Source: Burkholderiales bacterium (GTDB lineage: Bacteria > Pseudomonadota > Gammaproteobacteria > Burkholderiales > Burkholderiaceae_D). From it: a DNA stretch of 64,000 bases. The stretch covers positions 91,679-155,678 of the forward strand of contig JACOUL010000017.1 in assembly GCA_016177875.1 (NCBI GenBank). Reading direction: 5' to 3'. Position numbers and translations under genes: made by a program. This document shows, piece by piece, positions 1 to 7,841 of this stretch. The stretch's first letter is position 1. Every line of letters starts with the position of its first letter. The notes under the pieces were generated by a model. The model was not told the DNA's origin, did no database searches, and worked only from the letters and a program-made list of their open reading frames with translations.

Positions 1-528
1 AAGCTGGCAATCATTGCACCGGACGGCCGCGACGGCATGCTGCAGCATGCGGACGATTGCGTGACTGCCGATATTCCTTTCATCTTTGATCCAGGCCAAG
101 GCCTGCCGATGTTCAATGGCGCCGAACTGCTTCACTTCATCGAACTTGCTAGTTACGTGGCGGTCAATGATTACGAAGCCGAGCTGTTGGTCGAACGCAC
201 CGGTTTAGATCTTGGAAAAATTGCGCAACGAGTCAAGGCATTAATCGTTACTCGAGGAGAATTAGGCGCAGATATCTTCGTCAAAGATGAACGTTTAGTG
301 ATTCCCGCAGTTCCGGTTGAACATGCGCTGGACCCGACCGGCTGTGGTGATGCCTTTCGCGCCGGTGTGCTTTACGGTTTGACCAATGATTTCGACTGGC
401 CTACCACGGGCCGCTTAGGCAGCTTGATGGGCGCAATCAAAATCGGCCACCAAGGCGCGCAAAATCATGTGCTGTCGCGCGAAGAAATTGACGACCGTTT
501 TGAGCGAGCATTCGGTTATCGCTTTTAA
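1..528 (+). CDS. PfkB-family carbohydrate (adenosine-type) kinase, 3' part
   Basis: The frame is open from base 1, so the gene starts upstream of the window; 175 C-terminal residues are visible. The motif DPTGCGDAFRAG (about residues 112-123 of the visible part) is PfkB signature 2, with the catalytic Asp in GCGD and the anion hole formed by the preceding glycines. The preceding segment with VNDYEAELL and ALIVTRGELGA is typical of the ATP-binding half of ribokinase/adenosine-kinase-like enzymes. These cytosolic enzymes phosphorylate sugars or nucleosides. The substrate cannot be assigned because the N-terminal substrate lid is missing. Confidence 0.85.
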   Translation, partial: KLAIIAPDGRDGMLQHADDCVTADIPFIFDPGQGLPMFNGAELLHFIELASYVAVNDYEAELLVERTGLDLGKIAQRVKALIVTRGELGADIFVKDERLVIPAVPVEHALDPTGCGDAFRAGVLYGLTNDFDWPTTGRLGSLMGAIKIGHQGAQNHVLSREEIDDRFERAFGYRF

Positions 529-552
529 GAAAGCTTCATGTGAGGAGGCGGA

Positions 553-837
553 ATGCAGCTGCCCCGGATTGTTGCTTTCTTTCTCTGCGTAATTTCCATG
601 CAGTCGGCATGCGGGGGCCTGATGAATTCATCTGCGTCGCCGTTCTCCACAACCCAAGGCGTAAGCTTGGCCAGGACCGGGATCATCGTCGATATTCGTG
701 AAAATAAAGAGATAAGCGTAAAGTTCGAGAATGCTAGGGTCGAGCTTTACCCGCTTGATTCCACTGCCGGATTTCACGTCGGCGACACGGTTAAAGTCAT
801 CGAGAATCGCGGTCGAGTTCAGCTTTTACGGCAATAA
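553..837 (+). CDS. small exported protein of unknown function
   Basis: A 94-residue ORF preceded by a near-perfect Shine-Dalgarno (GAGGAGG, 5 bases before ATG), which supports it as a real gene. Residues 1-20 form a hydrophobic signal sequence ending near Ser-Ala-Cys. The cysteine suggests a lipoprotein, but the residues before it fit the lipobox poorly. The mature part has alternating beta-like stretches (TGIIVDIRENKEISVKFENARVELY, shortened here to its character) ending in GDTVKVIENRGRVQLL, like a small outer-membrane/periplasmic SH3- or OB-like fold. It is convergent with the DUF167 gene and overlaps its 3' end by 12 bases. No function is assigned. Confidence 0.6.
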   Translation: MQLPRIVAFFLCVISMQSACGGLMNSSASPFSTTQGVSLARTGIIVDIRENKEISVKFENARVELYPLDSTAGFHVGDTVKVIENRGRVQLLRQ

Positions 838-1125
838 AGCTTTTTCGACTGCTGCGACGCTCAGCCCAGGCGCCGTTACTTCCAGCATCTTGCGTCTGCT
901 TGTATGTCCATGAGTGATGCTGACGGCGCTTTTCGGAACGTCCAACCTATCCGCGATAAAGCGAATCAGCGCCTCGTTCGCCTTACCTTCAATCGGCGGC
1001 GCTTGTAGACGAAGCTTCAAAGCGTCCTCCAATACGGCAATCGCTTCACTTTTTTTGGCGTTGGGCATGATTTGCACCGTGAGGCGTATTCCCTTGGTCG
1101 ACACACTGCACCAAGGTTTACTCAT
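826..1125 (-). CDS. DUF167 (YggU-like) family protein
   Basis: A 99-residue protein with the DUF167 core: an N-terminal strand segment (IRLTVQIMPNAKKSEA), then the conserved PPIEGKANEALI around residues 42-53 and the strand DVPKSAVSITHGHTSRRK. The family is widespread and its function is unknown. The start ATG overlaps the stop of the upstream yggT-like gene (ATGA), so the two are probably translationally coupled. The yggT-yggU pairing is a common conserved arrangement in proteobacteria. Length matches the family (about 95-100 residues). Confidence 0.88.
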   Translation of the reverse strand: MSKPWCSVSTKGIRLTVQIMPNAKKSEAIAVLEDALKLRLQAPPIEGKANEALIRFIADRLDVPKSAVSITHGHTSRRKMLEVTAPGLSVAAVEKALLP

Positions 1126-1664
1126 ATCCCTAATAACATGAGTCGTCCTATCAGCTGCATGCCGATTTGCAGCAAGATCAGCACGACAAATGACGAGAAA
1201 TCGATTCCACCCACGAGCGGGATGACGCGGCGAAATGGACGCAAGAGAGGGTCATTCAACGCACCAACAAACGGCGCGAGCGGTGCGTGCGGATTAATCC
1301 AGCTGAAAATCACTTCCAGCACGATTAAGCCAGTCAACCCATACAAACACCAAAGGAACAGGCGCAACAGGGATTGAATCAAAACCGCTTCAACGGAAAT
1401 GAACCCTAATATCTCCAGCTTGATTGCCGTCGCTAACGCAACAATCAGAAAAGCACCGATTAGGCTGGCCCAATCATATCCGCCGATACCGGGAATAATC
1501 CTGCGTAAAGGCTTAACCAGCCAGTCGGACAACTGAAACGTGAACTGAGCGACTGAGATAGGAGGACGCACTCGCACTGCCTGCATCCAAAAACGGAGCA
1601 ACAATACACCGGCCAGCACACCAGCAATGGCATCGATGATCAAGGTAAAAATACCGAACAGCAC
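1122..1664 (-). CDS. YggT family integral membrane protein
   Basis: A 180-residue protein with two copies of the YggT unit. Each has a hydrophobic helix, a short loop and the motif PLLRPFRRVIP or PLRRIIPGIGG, followed by another membrane segment; about four membrane segments in total. YggT proteins sit in the inner membrane. Roles in osmotic tolerance or in positioning division or photosynthetic components have been suggested in other organisms, but none can be read here. The start is GTG, with AGGA 8 bases upstream. Its stop overlaps the start of the DUF167 gene by 4 bases. Confidence 0.88.
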   Translation of the reverse strand: MLFGIFTLIIDAIAGVLAGVLLLRFWMQAVRVRPPISVAQFTFQLSDWLVKPLRRIIPGIGGYDWASLIGAFLIVALATAIKLEILGFISVEAVLIQSLLRLFLWCLYGLTGLIVLEVIFSWINPHAPLAPFVGALNDPLLRPFRRVIPLVGGIDFSSFVVLILLQIGMQLIGRLMLLGI

Positions 1665-1769
1665 TTACCCATCCTTTCAACACATCAAATAAAAAACCCG
1701 CCGTACGACGCGAAGTCATACAGCGGGCATTGTGCCCGAACTTAATCAGGCTTCCAAGCGTAGCCTGGA

Positions 1770-2297
1770 TTACGGACGGGTGCCGGTCGGAAACGGCCAA
1801 GCCGCTGCCGGGTTCAACACCGTCTTGACTACGGGAGCTGCAGCCGGTTTGGCAGCAGGCTTCTTCGCAGCCGGCTTTTTGGCAGCTTTCTTAGCAGCCG
1901 GTTTTTTCGCAGCTTTCTTGGCGGCCGGCTTTTTAGCGGCTGCCTTCTTGGCTGCAGGCTTCTTAGCTGCTGCTTTCTTGGCGGCAGGCTTCTTCGCAGC
2001 GGCTTTCTTCGGTGCTGCTTTCTTAGCTGCTGCTTTCTTCGGTGCTGCCTTCTTAGCTACCGGCTTCTTAGCTGCTGCCTTTTTCGGTGCTGCTTTCTTG
2101 GCTGCTGCTTTCTTCGGTGCTGCTTTCTTAGCTACCGGCTTCTTGGCTGCTGCTTTCTTCGGTGCTGCTGCTTTCTTAGCTACCGGCTTCTTAGCTGCTG
2201 CCTTTTTCGGTGCTGCTTTCTTAGCTGCCGGTTTCTTAGCTGCTGCTTTCTTGGCAGCGGGTTTTTTCGCTGCGGGTTTCTTTGCTGCTGTTGCCAT
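1770..2297 (-). CDS. Lys/Ala/Pro-repeat histone H1-like protein
   Basis: 175 residues, of which about 145 are tandem variants of [20 protein letters not shown] and PVAKKAA. The C-terminal tail ([20 protein letters not shown]) is unique. Such proteins resemble eukaryotic H1 tails, Bordetella BpH1/BpH2 and AlgP of Pseudomonas, and are expected to be nucleoid-associated, binding DNA nonspecifically by charge. A strong RBS (GAAGGAG) precedes the ATG. The gene is itself a tandem DNA repeat, so its length may vary between strains or be misassembled. The antisense frame is also open only because of this repeat and is not a gene. Confidence 0.85.
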   Translation of the reverse strand: MATAAKKPAAKKPAAKKAAAKKPAAKKAAPKKAAAKKPVAKKAAAPKKAAAKKPVAKKAAPKKAAAKKAAPKKAAAKKPVAKKAAPKKAAAKKAAPKKAAAKKPAAKKAAAKKPAAKKAAAKKPAAKKAAKKPAAKKAAKKPAAKKPAAKPAAAPVVKTVLNPAAAWPFPTGTRP

Positions 2298-2568
2298 TTT
2301 GTTTCTCCTTCACGTGATAGGTAAATCACTAGACTAAAGTGGAAACCCGCTTGGCTCATCGCGATGACCCAGGCGGATTATTCATCGGCACAAGCAAGCT
2401 TCTGTTTGCGCTAATGAATTCGGCACCAGCTGAACTGCTGCATCCCCTCGAGAGCCTAAGCTCATATGCAGCACTTCAGCCATCTGGACTGTGCGTCTTG
2501 CGCGGTTTCTGTGCCGCGCAAAGAGGCCATGCAAAGCATGTGGCGCGATAAAACCGCGCTTACAGCCC
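2298..2568. other. intergenic region, no gene recognised
   Basis: Upstream of the histone-like gene and downstream of the nrdB terminators. It should hold the promoter of the histone-like gene on the minus strand, but I see no convincing -35/-10 pair. Two short ORFs here (70 codons on plus, 62 on minus) have no RBS and no recognisable protein character. Confidence 0.4.
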
Positions 2569-2596
2569 AAAAAAAACGCCGGCGATTAAGCCAGCG
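2569..2596 (-). terminator. second (distal) terminator downstream of nrdB
   Basis: Read on the minus strand: stem arms at 2590-2596 and 2577-2583 with loop TTAATC and one G-U pair, followed by a run of eight T. It lies about 40 bases beyond a first terminator, so the nrdAB transcript appears to end at a tandem pair. Confidence 0.75.
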
Positions 2597-2633
2597 TCGG
2601 AATTCTGTTTCAAAAAGATAAAACCGTTTTTCA

Positions 2634-2676
2634 AAGAAAAAGCCGCCTTACCCGACATCGTCAGGTTCAGCGGCTT
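2634..2676 (-). terminator. first terminator downstream of nrdB
   Basis: Minus-strand stem AAGCCGC/GCGGCTT (2670-2676 with 2640-2646) enclosing a second stem ACCTGAC/GTCGGGT, followed by TTTTTC. It lies about 125 bases past the nrdB stop. Confidence 0.8.
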
Positions 2677-2802
2677 AATCTGGTCAGATCGGTTCGTTCG
2701 TCTACTGTCCATTAACTTTGGTAGTGCCTTTCAATGTCGCATCCCGCGACGGCTATTCTTTTTACTACCTGCTCTTCAACTTGGATCACGTGCTTCGGTT
2801 AC

Positions 2803-3996
2803 TCATTCCCAGCTAAGGGCGCCACCGGTTTGGTATTCGATCACACGTGTCTCGAAAAAGTTTCGCTCCTTCTTCAGATCGATCATCTCGCTCATCCATG
2901 GGAAGGGATTCTCTTCCTGGGCAAACAATGTTTCGAGACCGATCTGCTGTGCGCGGCGATTAGCGATGAATCGCAAGTACCCTTTAAACATCGGCGCATT
3001 CAATCCGAGTACTCCACGCGGCATTGTATCCTCTGCGTAGCGATATTCCAACTCTACTGCACGTAAAAACAACGCTTTGATCTCTTCGCGGAATGCAGGC
3101 GTCCACAAATGCGGGTTCTCCATCTTGATCGAGTTGATCAAATCGATCCCGAAATTGCAGTGCATCGACTCGTCGCGCAAGATGTATTGATACTGCTCCG
3201 CTGCACCCATCATCTTGTTCTGACGACCGAGCGCAAGGATCTGCGTGAAGCCGACATAGAAGAACAAGCCCTCCATCAGGCAGGCGAATACGATCAGCGA
3301 CTTCAACAACTTCTGATCATTCTCAAGGGTGCCGGTGGTGAATGAAGGATCGGTCAGCGTGTCGATGAAGGGAATCAGGAACTCGTCCTTGTCGCGAATC
3401 GATGCCACCTCGTGATAGGCGTTAAAGATTTCGCCCTCGTCCAGGCCGAGCGACTCGACGATGTACTGATATGCATGCGTGTGAATCGCTTCTTCAAACG
3501 CCTGGCGCAGCAGGTACTGACGGCATTCCGGCGCCGTGATGTGGCGGTAAGTGCCCAGCACGATATTGTTGGCGGCCAGCGAATCGGCGGTGACGAAAAA
3601 ACCGAGGTTGCGCTTGACGACGCGGCGCTCGTCTTCGGTCAAACCATTCGGGTTCTTCCACAGCTCGATGTCGCGCTGCATGTTGATTTCCTGCGGCATC
3701 CAGTGGTTGGCGCAGCCGGCCAGGTATTTGTCCCAGGCCCACTTATATTTGAAGGGCACCAGTTGGTTGACATCAGTCTGGCCGTTGATGATGCGCTTAT
3801 CGGCGGCATTCACGCGCCGCTTTTCGCCGCCGGGAACCTCATCCGGTTTAGCGACCAGCGCCGGATGCAATGCTACATCGGGCAACGCCGATTGCGGACG
3901 TGCGGGTGCGACGGGTTCGAGCCGCGGCTGCTGCTGTGGCATGGGCAGCGGCATTACTTTGGCGGTAGGGGTGACTTCTTCGTCCCAGTTCAGCAT
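2803..3996 (-). CDS. nrdB: class Ia ribonucleoside-diphosphate reductase, beta subunit
   Basis: A 397-residue ferritin-like R2 protein. It houses the di-iron tyrosyl-radical cofactor that starts reduction of NDPs to dNDPs in the alpha subunit. Visible features are the metal-ligand helices: DSLAANN with the Asp ligand; [14 protein letters not shown] with the EExxH ligands and a Tyr following at the radical position; and the later DESMHCNFG helix. The C-terminal tail ending GGALSWE is the part expected to dock on NrdA. The first 80 residues are a Pro/Gln-rich, probably disordered extension. It lies 70 bp after nrdA, with a stem-loop between, and is followed by two terminators. Start: ATG with GGAT upstream. 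Confidence 0.97.
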   Translation of the reverse strand: MLNWDEEVTPTAKVMPLPMPQQQPRLEPVAPARPQSALPDVALHPALVAKPDEVPGGEKRRVNAADKRIINGQTDVNQLVPFKYKWAWDKYLAGCANHWMPQEINMQRDIELWKNPNGLTEDERRVVKRNLGFFVTADSLAANNIVLGTYRHITAPECRQYLLRQAFEEAIHTHAYQYIVESLGLDEGEIFNAYHEVASIRDKDEFLIPFIDTLTDPSFTTGTLENDQKLLKSLIVFACLMEGLFFYVGFTQILALGRQNKMMGAAEQYQYILRDESMHCNFGIDLINSIKMENPHLWTPAFREEIKALFLRAVELEYRYAEDTMPRGVLGLNAPMFKGYLRFIANRRAQQIGLETLFAQEENPFPWMSEMIDLKKERNFFETRVIEYQTGGALSWE

Positions 3997-4035
3997 GACG
4001 GATCCTTGTCCTGAGTTGTTCTAGTGTATTCAAGT

Positions 4036-4061
4036 TTTCCCGATGCGCGAGCATCGGGAAA
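4036..4061 (-). other. intercistronic stem-loop between nrdA and nrdB
   Basis: A perfect 11-bp inverted repeat (TTTCCCGATGC, loop of four bases, GCATCGGGAAA) fills the 70-bp gap between nrdA and nrdB. There is no T-tract on either strand, so it is not a standard terminator. An RNA processing or stability element that sets the nrdA:nrdB ratio is an inference. Confidence 0.6.
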
Positions 4062-4066
4062 CCCGT

Positions 4067-6988
4067 TTATTGACAGGCCTCACATTCTGCGAAGCCGGGA
4101 TCACCCGGACGCAGTGTGCAAGCAGGTCCAGCAAGATCTTCTGCGGGGATCGGACCCGAGGCAAAACCGCCGCTTGCACCACCATCGGCGGACACCGCAT
4201 TCAAGGCGCCGGCTTTGGAAGTCGACTTCTCGGTATGCGTCGCAGCGATCGTGCGCAGATAATAAGTGGTCTTCAAACCGCGCAGCCAAGCCAGCTTATA
4301 CGTCTCGTCCAGTTTCTTGCCGGAGACGCCAGCCATATAGATATTGAGCGACTGCGCCTGGTCTATCCATTTCTGGCGGCGTGCGGCGGCTTCCACCAGC
4401 CACTTCGGCTCGACTTCGAAGGCGGTGGCGTACAGGTCGCGCAAGTCTTGCGGAATGCGGTCGATCTTGGCCAGACTGCCGTCGAAGTACTTCAGGTCGG
4501 AAACCATCACTTCGTCCCACAGGCCGCGCGCCTTGAGGTCACGCACCAGGTACTCGTTGATCTCGGTAAATTCACCGGACAGGTTCGACTTCACATACAG
4601 GTTCTGATAAGTCGGCTCGATGCAAGCGGACACGCCGATGATGTTGGAAATCGTCGCCGTCGGTGCGATCGCCACGCAGTTGGAGTTGCGCATACCATGT
4701 TCTTTAATACGGGCGCGCAAAGATGTCCAATCCAAGATTTCGGTGGTATCGACTTCCAGATAGCCGCCGCGTTCTTCGGCCAACAGCTTCAGGCTGTCTT
4801 GCGGAAGAATGCCGCGATCCCACAACGAACCTTTGTAGGAAGAATAGCGGCCGCGCTCTTCAGCCAGCTCGGTCGAGGCGAGATAAGCGTAGTAGCACAC
4901 TGCCTCCATCGAGCGGTCGGCGAATTCCACTGCTTCCGGAGAAGCGTAAGGCACGCGCATGCCGTGCAGGCAATCCTGGAAACCCATGATGCCCAAACCG
5001 ACCGGACGGTGACGCAAGTTGGAGTCGCGCGCCTTCTTGACCGCGTAATAATTGATGTCGATCACGTTATCCAGCATGCGCATCGCGGTGCGAATAGTAT
5101 TTTCCAGCTTGGCGTGATCCAGCCGCTTTTGTCCACCCTCATCCTTCATGTGGGCCGGCAGGTTGACCGAACCCAGGTTGCATACCGCGATTTCGGAATC
5201 GTTGGTGTTCAGCGTGATTTCCGTACACAGGTTGGAGCTGTGAACGACGCCGACATGCTGCTGCGGGGAACGGATATTGCACGGATCCTTGAAAGTGATC
5301 CACGGATGGCCGGTTTCGAACAGCATGGACAACATCTTGCGCCACAAGTCCATGGCCTGCACGCGCTTGAACAGCTTCAATTCGCCGCGCTGAGTCTTGC
5401 CTTCATATGCCAAGTAGGCTTCTTCGAAGGCCTTGCCGTACTTATCGTGCAGATCGGGCACGTCAGATGGTGAAAACAGAGTCCACTCGCCCTTTTCCAT
5501 GACCCGCTTCATGAACAAGTCCGGAATCCAGTTGGCGGTGTTCATGTCGTGAGTACGGCGGCGGTCGTCGCCGGTATTCTTGCGCAGGTCGAGGAATTCC
5601 TCGATATCCATGTGCCAGGTTTCCAAGTAAGCACATACCGCGCCCTTGCGCTTGCCGCCTTGGTTGACCGCGACGGCAGTGTCGTTCACCACCTTCAGGA
5701 ACGGCACTACGCCTTGCGACTTGCCGTTGGTGCCTTTAATATGCGCGCCGAGCGAGCGTACCGGGGTCCAGTCGTTGCCCAAGCCACCGGCGTATTTCGC
5801 CAGCAAAGCGTTTTCCTTGATGGCTTCATAAATACCGTCGAGATCGTCGGCCACCGTGGTCAGGTAGCAGGACGACAGCTGCGAACGCTGCGTGCCGGAA
5901 TTGAACAGGGTCGGCGTCGAGCTCATGAAGTCGAAGGTCGACAGCAGGTTGTAGAACTCGATGGCGCGCGCTTCGCGGTCGATCTCGTTCAGCGCCAGGC
6001 CCATTGCCACACGCATATAGAAGGCCTGCGGCATTTCGATGCGCACGTCGCGAATGTGCAGAAAATAGCGGTCGTACAGGGTTTGCAGGCCGAGGTAGCC
6101 GAACTGCAGATCGCGCTCAGGCTTTAAGGCTTGCGCCAATTTTTTCAAGTCGAACTGGCCGAGCTTGGCATCCAGCAGTTCCGCGTCGATGCCTTTCTTG
6201 ATGAATTTCGGGAAGTATTCAAGGTAGGCGGACGGCGCATCGGCTTGCGCGACTTCCTGGCCGAAGACTTCCTTGCGGATGGTGTGCATCAACAGACGCG
6301 CAGTGACCTGGCTGTATGCGGGATCTTTTTCCATCAAAGCGCGCGCCGCCAAAATAGCCGACTTATGCAGTTCTTCGACCGGCACGCCGTCGTACAGATT
6401 CTTGACCGTCTCGGCCAGAATGGCGTCGGCGTCAACGTGCTTTTCCAGTCCTTCGCAGGCGGCGGCGATCATGCCGCGCACTTGCGCCATATCGAGCGGA
6501 CGGCGCTGGCCGCCTTCAGTCACATACAATTGAGTCGATACGGCAACCGGTTTAGCTGCCTGCTGCTGCGCGCGCTCTTCCATGCGCTTGGCGCGATACA
6601 AGACATAAGCACGCGCCACGTCGTGCTCGCCGGAACGCATTAAGGCCAATTCAACTTGGTCTTGCACGTCTTCGATATGGAAAGTTCCGCCCGCCGGTTG
6701 ACGACGCACCAAAGTCGAGACCACGTTCGCGGTCAATTGCTCGACCAATTCGCGCACGCGTGCTGAAGCCGCACCTTGACCGCCATTGACTGCCAAGAAC
6801 GCCTTAGTCATGGCAATCGAAATCTTGGAAGGCTCAAAACCGACCACTGCGCCGTTGCGACGGATGATGCGATAGTCGCCGAGCGTCACAGGTGCTTGGG
6901 TAGTGGGATAAGTAGAGGAAGCCGCGGCCGGAGGCACGACGCCGAATTCTACCGGGGACTTGACGGAAATTTCTTGAGTTGACTGCAC
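4067..6988 (-). CDS. nrdA: class Ia ribonucleoside-diphosphate reductase, alpha subunit
   Basis: 973 residues, longer than the roughly 760 of E. coli NrdA because it carries two N-terminal ATP-cone domains (about residues 38-145 and 150-245), the allosteric dATP/ATP switch. The catalytic core shows SSCYL (redox Cys), NLCTEI (the Asn-Cys-Glu active-site triad) and VCNLGSVNL (partner Cys). The C-terminal GFAECEACQ supplies the redox-relay Cys pair for thioredoxin or glutaredoxin. It reduces ribonucleoside diphosphates with NrdB. The start is GTG with AGGAGG 6 bases upstream. The promoter carries two NrdR boxes. Confidence 0.97.
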   Translation of the reverse strand: MQSTQEISVKSPVEFGVVPPAAASSTYPTTQAPVTLGDYRIIRRNGAVVGFEPSKISIAMTKAFLAVNGGQGAASARVRELVEQLTANVVSTLVRRQPAGGTFHIEDVQDQVELALMRSGEHDVARAYVLYRAKRMEERAQQQAAKPVAVSTQLYVTEGGQRRPLDMAQVRGMIAAACEGLEKHVDADAILAETVKNLYDGVPVEELHKSAILAARALMEKDPAYSQVTARLLMHTIRKEVFGQEVAQADAPSAYLEYFPKFIKKGIDAELLDAKLGQFDLKKLAQALKPERDLQFGYLGLQTLYDRYFLHIRDVRIEMPQAFYMRVAMGLALNEIDREARAIEFYNLLSTFDFMSSTPTLFNSGTQRSQLSSCYLTTVADDLDGIYEAIKENALLAKYAGGLGNDWTPVRSLGAHIKGTNGKSQGVVPFLKVVNDTAVAVNQGGKRKGAVCAYLETWHMDIEEFLDLRKNTGDDRRRTHDMNTANWIPDLFMKRVMEKGEWTLFSPSDVPDLHDKYGKAFEEAYLAYEGKTQRGELKLFKRVQAMDLWRKMLSMLFETGHPWITFKDPCNIRSPQQHVGVVHSSNLCTEITLNTNDSEIAVCNLGSVNLPAHMKDEGGQKRLDHAKLENTIRTAMRMLDNVIDINYYAVKKARDSNLRHRPVGLGIMGFQDCLHGMRVPYASPEAVEFADRSMEAVCYYAYLASTELAEERGRYSSYKGSLWDRGILPQDSLKLLAEERGGYLEVDTTEILDWTSLRARIKEHGMRNSNCVAIAPTATISNIIGVSACIEPTYQNLYVKSNLSGEFTEINEYLVRDLKARGLWDEVMVSDLKYFDGSLAKIDRIPQDLRDLYATAFEVEPKWLVEAAARRQKWIDQAQSLNIYMAGVSGKKLDETYKLAWLRGLKTTYYLRTIAATHTEKSTSKAGALNAVSADGGASGGFASGPIPAEDLAGPACTLRPGDPGFAECEACQ

Positions 6989-7104
6989 TGAGCCTCCTAC
7001 CTAGAGAGTATCGCCAGCAGCTGGGGCTGCTTATGGTTTTATATTGAGAAGCCTGTGGATACAGAACTTCAACGAAGAGTGAGGGCTTATCGTGCCAACC
7101 GGAA

Positions 7105-7122
7105 ACCACTATATATAGTGGT
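7105..7122 (-). promoter_or_regulatory. NrdR box 1
   Basis: A perfect palindrome, ACCACTATATATAGTGGT, matching the NrdR consensus (acaCwATATATwGtgt). It lies about 117 bases upstream of nrdA. Its centre is exactly 31 bp from box 2, the usual three-turn spacing of NrdR site pairs. Confidence 0.9.
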
Positions 7123-7136
7123 CCTGTTTGCGACCC

Positions 7137-7152
7137 GAACTAATTCTAGTGC
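7137..7152 (-). promoter_or_regulatory. NrdR box 2, overlapping the nrdA -10
   Basis: An imperfect palindrome, GAACTAATTCTAGTGC. Its CTAATTCTAG core is centred 31 bp from box 1 and covers the -10 hexamer, so NrdR binding would block RNA polymerase. Confidence 0.8.
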
Positions 7153-7171
7153 TTGAGTCAGCGGTATGCAA
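7143..7171 (-). promoter_or_regulatory. sigma-70 promoter of nrdAB
   Basis: On the minus strand, TTGCAT (7171-7166), a 17-base spacer, then TAGAAT (7148-7143). The spacing is ideal and the promoter lies under NrdR box 2. The 5' leader would be about 145 nt. Confidence 0.72.
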
Positions 7172-7234
7172 CTGCTTTTTTTGGCTGAAAACATAATTTT
7201 TTTCGGCCAAGTGGATTGACAGGCGCGGGAGCTT

Positions 7235-7840
7235 TCAGGCAGGAATCGGAAAGCGCAAAGCTGCTTCAATGGATTGTGCAGAATCAAGCTTGGCGAAAGC
7301 TGCACGATATGCTGCCCAATCGAAATAAGGGCCGGGATCGGTCTTGCGTCCCTGCGCAATATGTTCATGTCCAGCGACATCGTGCAAGGGGTAACGCTGC
7401 CGCAAAGCGGCCGTCAATTCTGCCAGCACTTCATATTGAATGTCTTCGAAAACTGCAAAATCACTGCCTTCGACTTCAATGCCGATCGAAAAATCGTTAC
7501 AGCGCTCTCGGCCGCAAAACGAAGAAACGCCGGCATGCCATGCCCGGTCATTGGCAGAAACGAACTGGATCACATCACCGTTGCGACGCACCAGAAAATG
7601 CGCGGACACCCGCAACGCACGCAACTGATCGAAATAAGGATGCGTTTCGTAATCCAATTTATTACAAAACAAATCGGCGATATAGGGTCCGCCGAACTCG
7701 CCCGGCGGCAGACTAATGTTATGCACGACCAAAAGGTCAATCTTGGCGTCGACAGGCCGGCCGTCGAAATTGGATGAAGGTAAGCGCTGCACACCGGCGC
7801 ACCAGCCGGCGGCATCGATCGCAAACGGTTGACGCGCCAT
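7235..7840 (-). CDS. ampD: 1,6-anhydro-N-acetylmuramyl-L-alanine amidase
   Basis: An amidase_2 (PGRP-like) zinc enzyme of about 201 residues. It cleaves the stem peptide from anhydro-muropeptides in the cytoplasm during wall recycling, which also keeps ampC-type inducers low. Zinc-site and catalytic motifs are visible: VVHNISLPPGEF (His), RAWHAG, GIEVEGSD (Glu), and GHEHIAQGRKTDPGPYFDW (His and Asp). There is no signal peptide, as expected for AmpD rather than AmiD. I chose the ATG one base after the pilR stop; an in-frame GTG at 7855 would add 5 residues. Neither has a clear RBS, so translation is probably coupled to pilR. Confidence 0.93.
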   Translation of the reverse strand: MARQPFAIDAAGWCAGVQRLPSSNFDGRPVDAKIDLLVVHNISLPPGEFGGPYIADLFCNKLDYETHPYFDQLRALRVSAHFLVRRNGDVIQFVSANDRAWHAGVSSFCGRERCNDFSIGIEVEGSDFAVFEDIQYEVLAELTAALRQRYPLHDVAGHEHIAQGRKTDPGPYFDWAAYRAAFAKLDSAQSIEAALRFPIPA

Positions 7841-7841
7841 A

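Noticed and set aside
1732..2337. 201-codon plus-strand ORF (Ala/Phe/Leu repeats)
   Set aside because: Exact antisense of the Lys/Ala-repeat gene; open only because the repeat lacks stops in that frame.
2382..2570. 62-codon minus-strand ORF upstream of the histone-like gene
   Set aside because: No RBS, no family features, and it begins inside the distal nrdB terminator region.
4043..5473. 476-codon plus-strand ORF
   Set aside because: Antisense to nrdA, which has full catalytic motifs; no family character and no RBS.
7180..7212. Inverted repeat TTGGC...GCCAA downstream of ampD as a terminator
   Set aside because: On the minus strand the stem is followed by A, not T, and the loop is long; it does not fit a rho-independent terminator.
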